From: Defluviitaleaceae bacterium
Lineage (GTDB): Bacteria > Bacillota > Clostridia > Lachnospirales > WRAX01
Reading direction: 5' to 3'
DNA: 46,613 nt
Assembly (NCBI GenBank): GCA_009779935.1
Contig: WRAX01000020.1
Coordinates: 1-46,613, forward strand
Part shown: piece by piece, positions 46,404 through 46,613 of the stretch
Position numbering within the stretch: position 1 is the stretch's first letter
Layout: every line of letters begins with the position of its first letter
Notes under the pieces: model-generated
Database searches by the model: none
What the model saw: the letters and a program-made list of their open reading frames with translations, nothing else
What the model was told of the DNA's origin: nothing
Made by a program: the position numbers and the translations under genes

Positions 46404-46613
46404 ATGGTCAAGAAAATTATTAAGTCCTTGTTAGGGCTATCAATGGTTACGGTCATGGGCTTGTCGTTGACAGGCTGTGGCGGCGATTCAGAGCAAATTA
46501 CCGTTGTCACTCGTGAGGACGCAAGCGGCACGAGGGGTGCATTTGTTGAGATTGTTGACATTACAGTAAACGGCAATGATAACATCTATACAGAAGCCGT
46601 TGTTGCGCCGGGT
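46404..46613 (+). CDS. pstS: Phosphate ABC transporter substrate-binding lipoprotein, N-terminus (3' truncated)
   Basis: The first 70 codons are present. A signal peptide (MVKKIIKSLLGLSMVTVMGL) ends in a lipobox SLTGC. The mature part begins with acidic residues and the PstS signature ITVVTREDASGTRGAFVEI, whose Ser/Gly/Thr/Arg residues contact phosphate. GGAGG precedes the ATG, and a Pho box lies 75 bases upstream. The remaining pst genes are expected beyond the right edge. Confidence 0.9.
   Translation, partial: MVKKIIKSLLGLSMVTVMGLSLTGCGGDSEQITVVTREDASGTRGAFVEIVDITVNGNDNIYTEAVVAPG

Noticed and set aside
46313-46585. 90-codon leftward ORF at the right edge
   Set aside because: Antisense to the clear PstS start and running through the Pho box; no start signal.

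Overview
The window is chromosomal DNA from an anaerobic, probably spore-forming member of the Bacillota, class Clostridia. The evidence is strong GGAGG ribosome binding sites with frequent TTG/GTG starts, a GerS-like lipoprotein, a butyryl-CoA dehydrogenase/Etf cluster, amino-acid (lysine) fermentation genes, an S-layer-homology protein, a sortase-anchored surface protein and Rnf genes. No rRNA, tRNA or CRISPR array was seen. All identifications come from reading the sequence; no database search was run.

Layout. 1-3 kb: chemotaxis receptor tail, MazF-type toxin, GerS-like lipoprotein, and a phage/ICE-style pair of regulator (XRE) and ImmA peptidase divergent from a sigma-region-4-like protein. 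3-9.7 kb: an SDR oxidoreductase, then leftward etfA, etfB, a dead HAD gene, an acyl-CoA dehydrogenase, an SLH protein, a MaoC hydratase, and a tightly overlapping set of small genes (GNAT, DUF1905, YaiI/DUF188). 9.7-12.3 kb: a 628-residue beta-helix surface protein with an NPQTG sorting signal, and CvpA. 12.3-16 kb: XRE regulator, a 30-codon ORF, a DUF4097 protein, then convergent pyrE and a histone-deacetylase-like hydrolase. 16-21.7 kb: a segment bounded by two inverted copies of one divergent-promoter plus structured-leader cassette, enclosing a GNAT-DUF6273 fusion, a type IIA topoisomerase A subunit and a decayed RelB/YoeB module.

21.7-31.4 kb: CCA-adding enzyme, then a lysine-fermentation region. 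PhzF-KamB-KamC (reactivase of the B12 enzyme lysine 5,6-aminomutase) run left; thiolase, GNAT, CoA-transferase alpha, GNAT, CoA-transferase beta, a frameshifted membrane gene, Kal and Kce run right. Together with Bcd/EtfAB at 4-7 kb they cover the lower half of lysine to acetate plus butyrate. The aminomutases and Kdd are not in the window, so the pathway is split.

31.4-34.7 kb: a secreted protein, the scar of an integrative conjugative element (VirB4 fragment fused to a recombinase C-terminus) and small orphan ORFs. 34.7-44.2 kb: the most interesting block, a redox island with a Crp/Fnr regulator, the pentaheme nitrite reductase NrfA, ResB/CcsA cytochrome maturation proteins, a membrane MutS-like ATPase and an Rnf set (D, G, E, A, mini-B). 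It has no RnfC, an RnfB stripped of its ferredoxin domains, and an RnfG with two FMN-binding domains. 44.2-46.6 kb: IS3-family ends, a frameshifted ECF sigma gene, and the start of pstS behind a Pho box.
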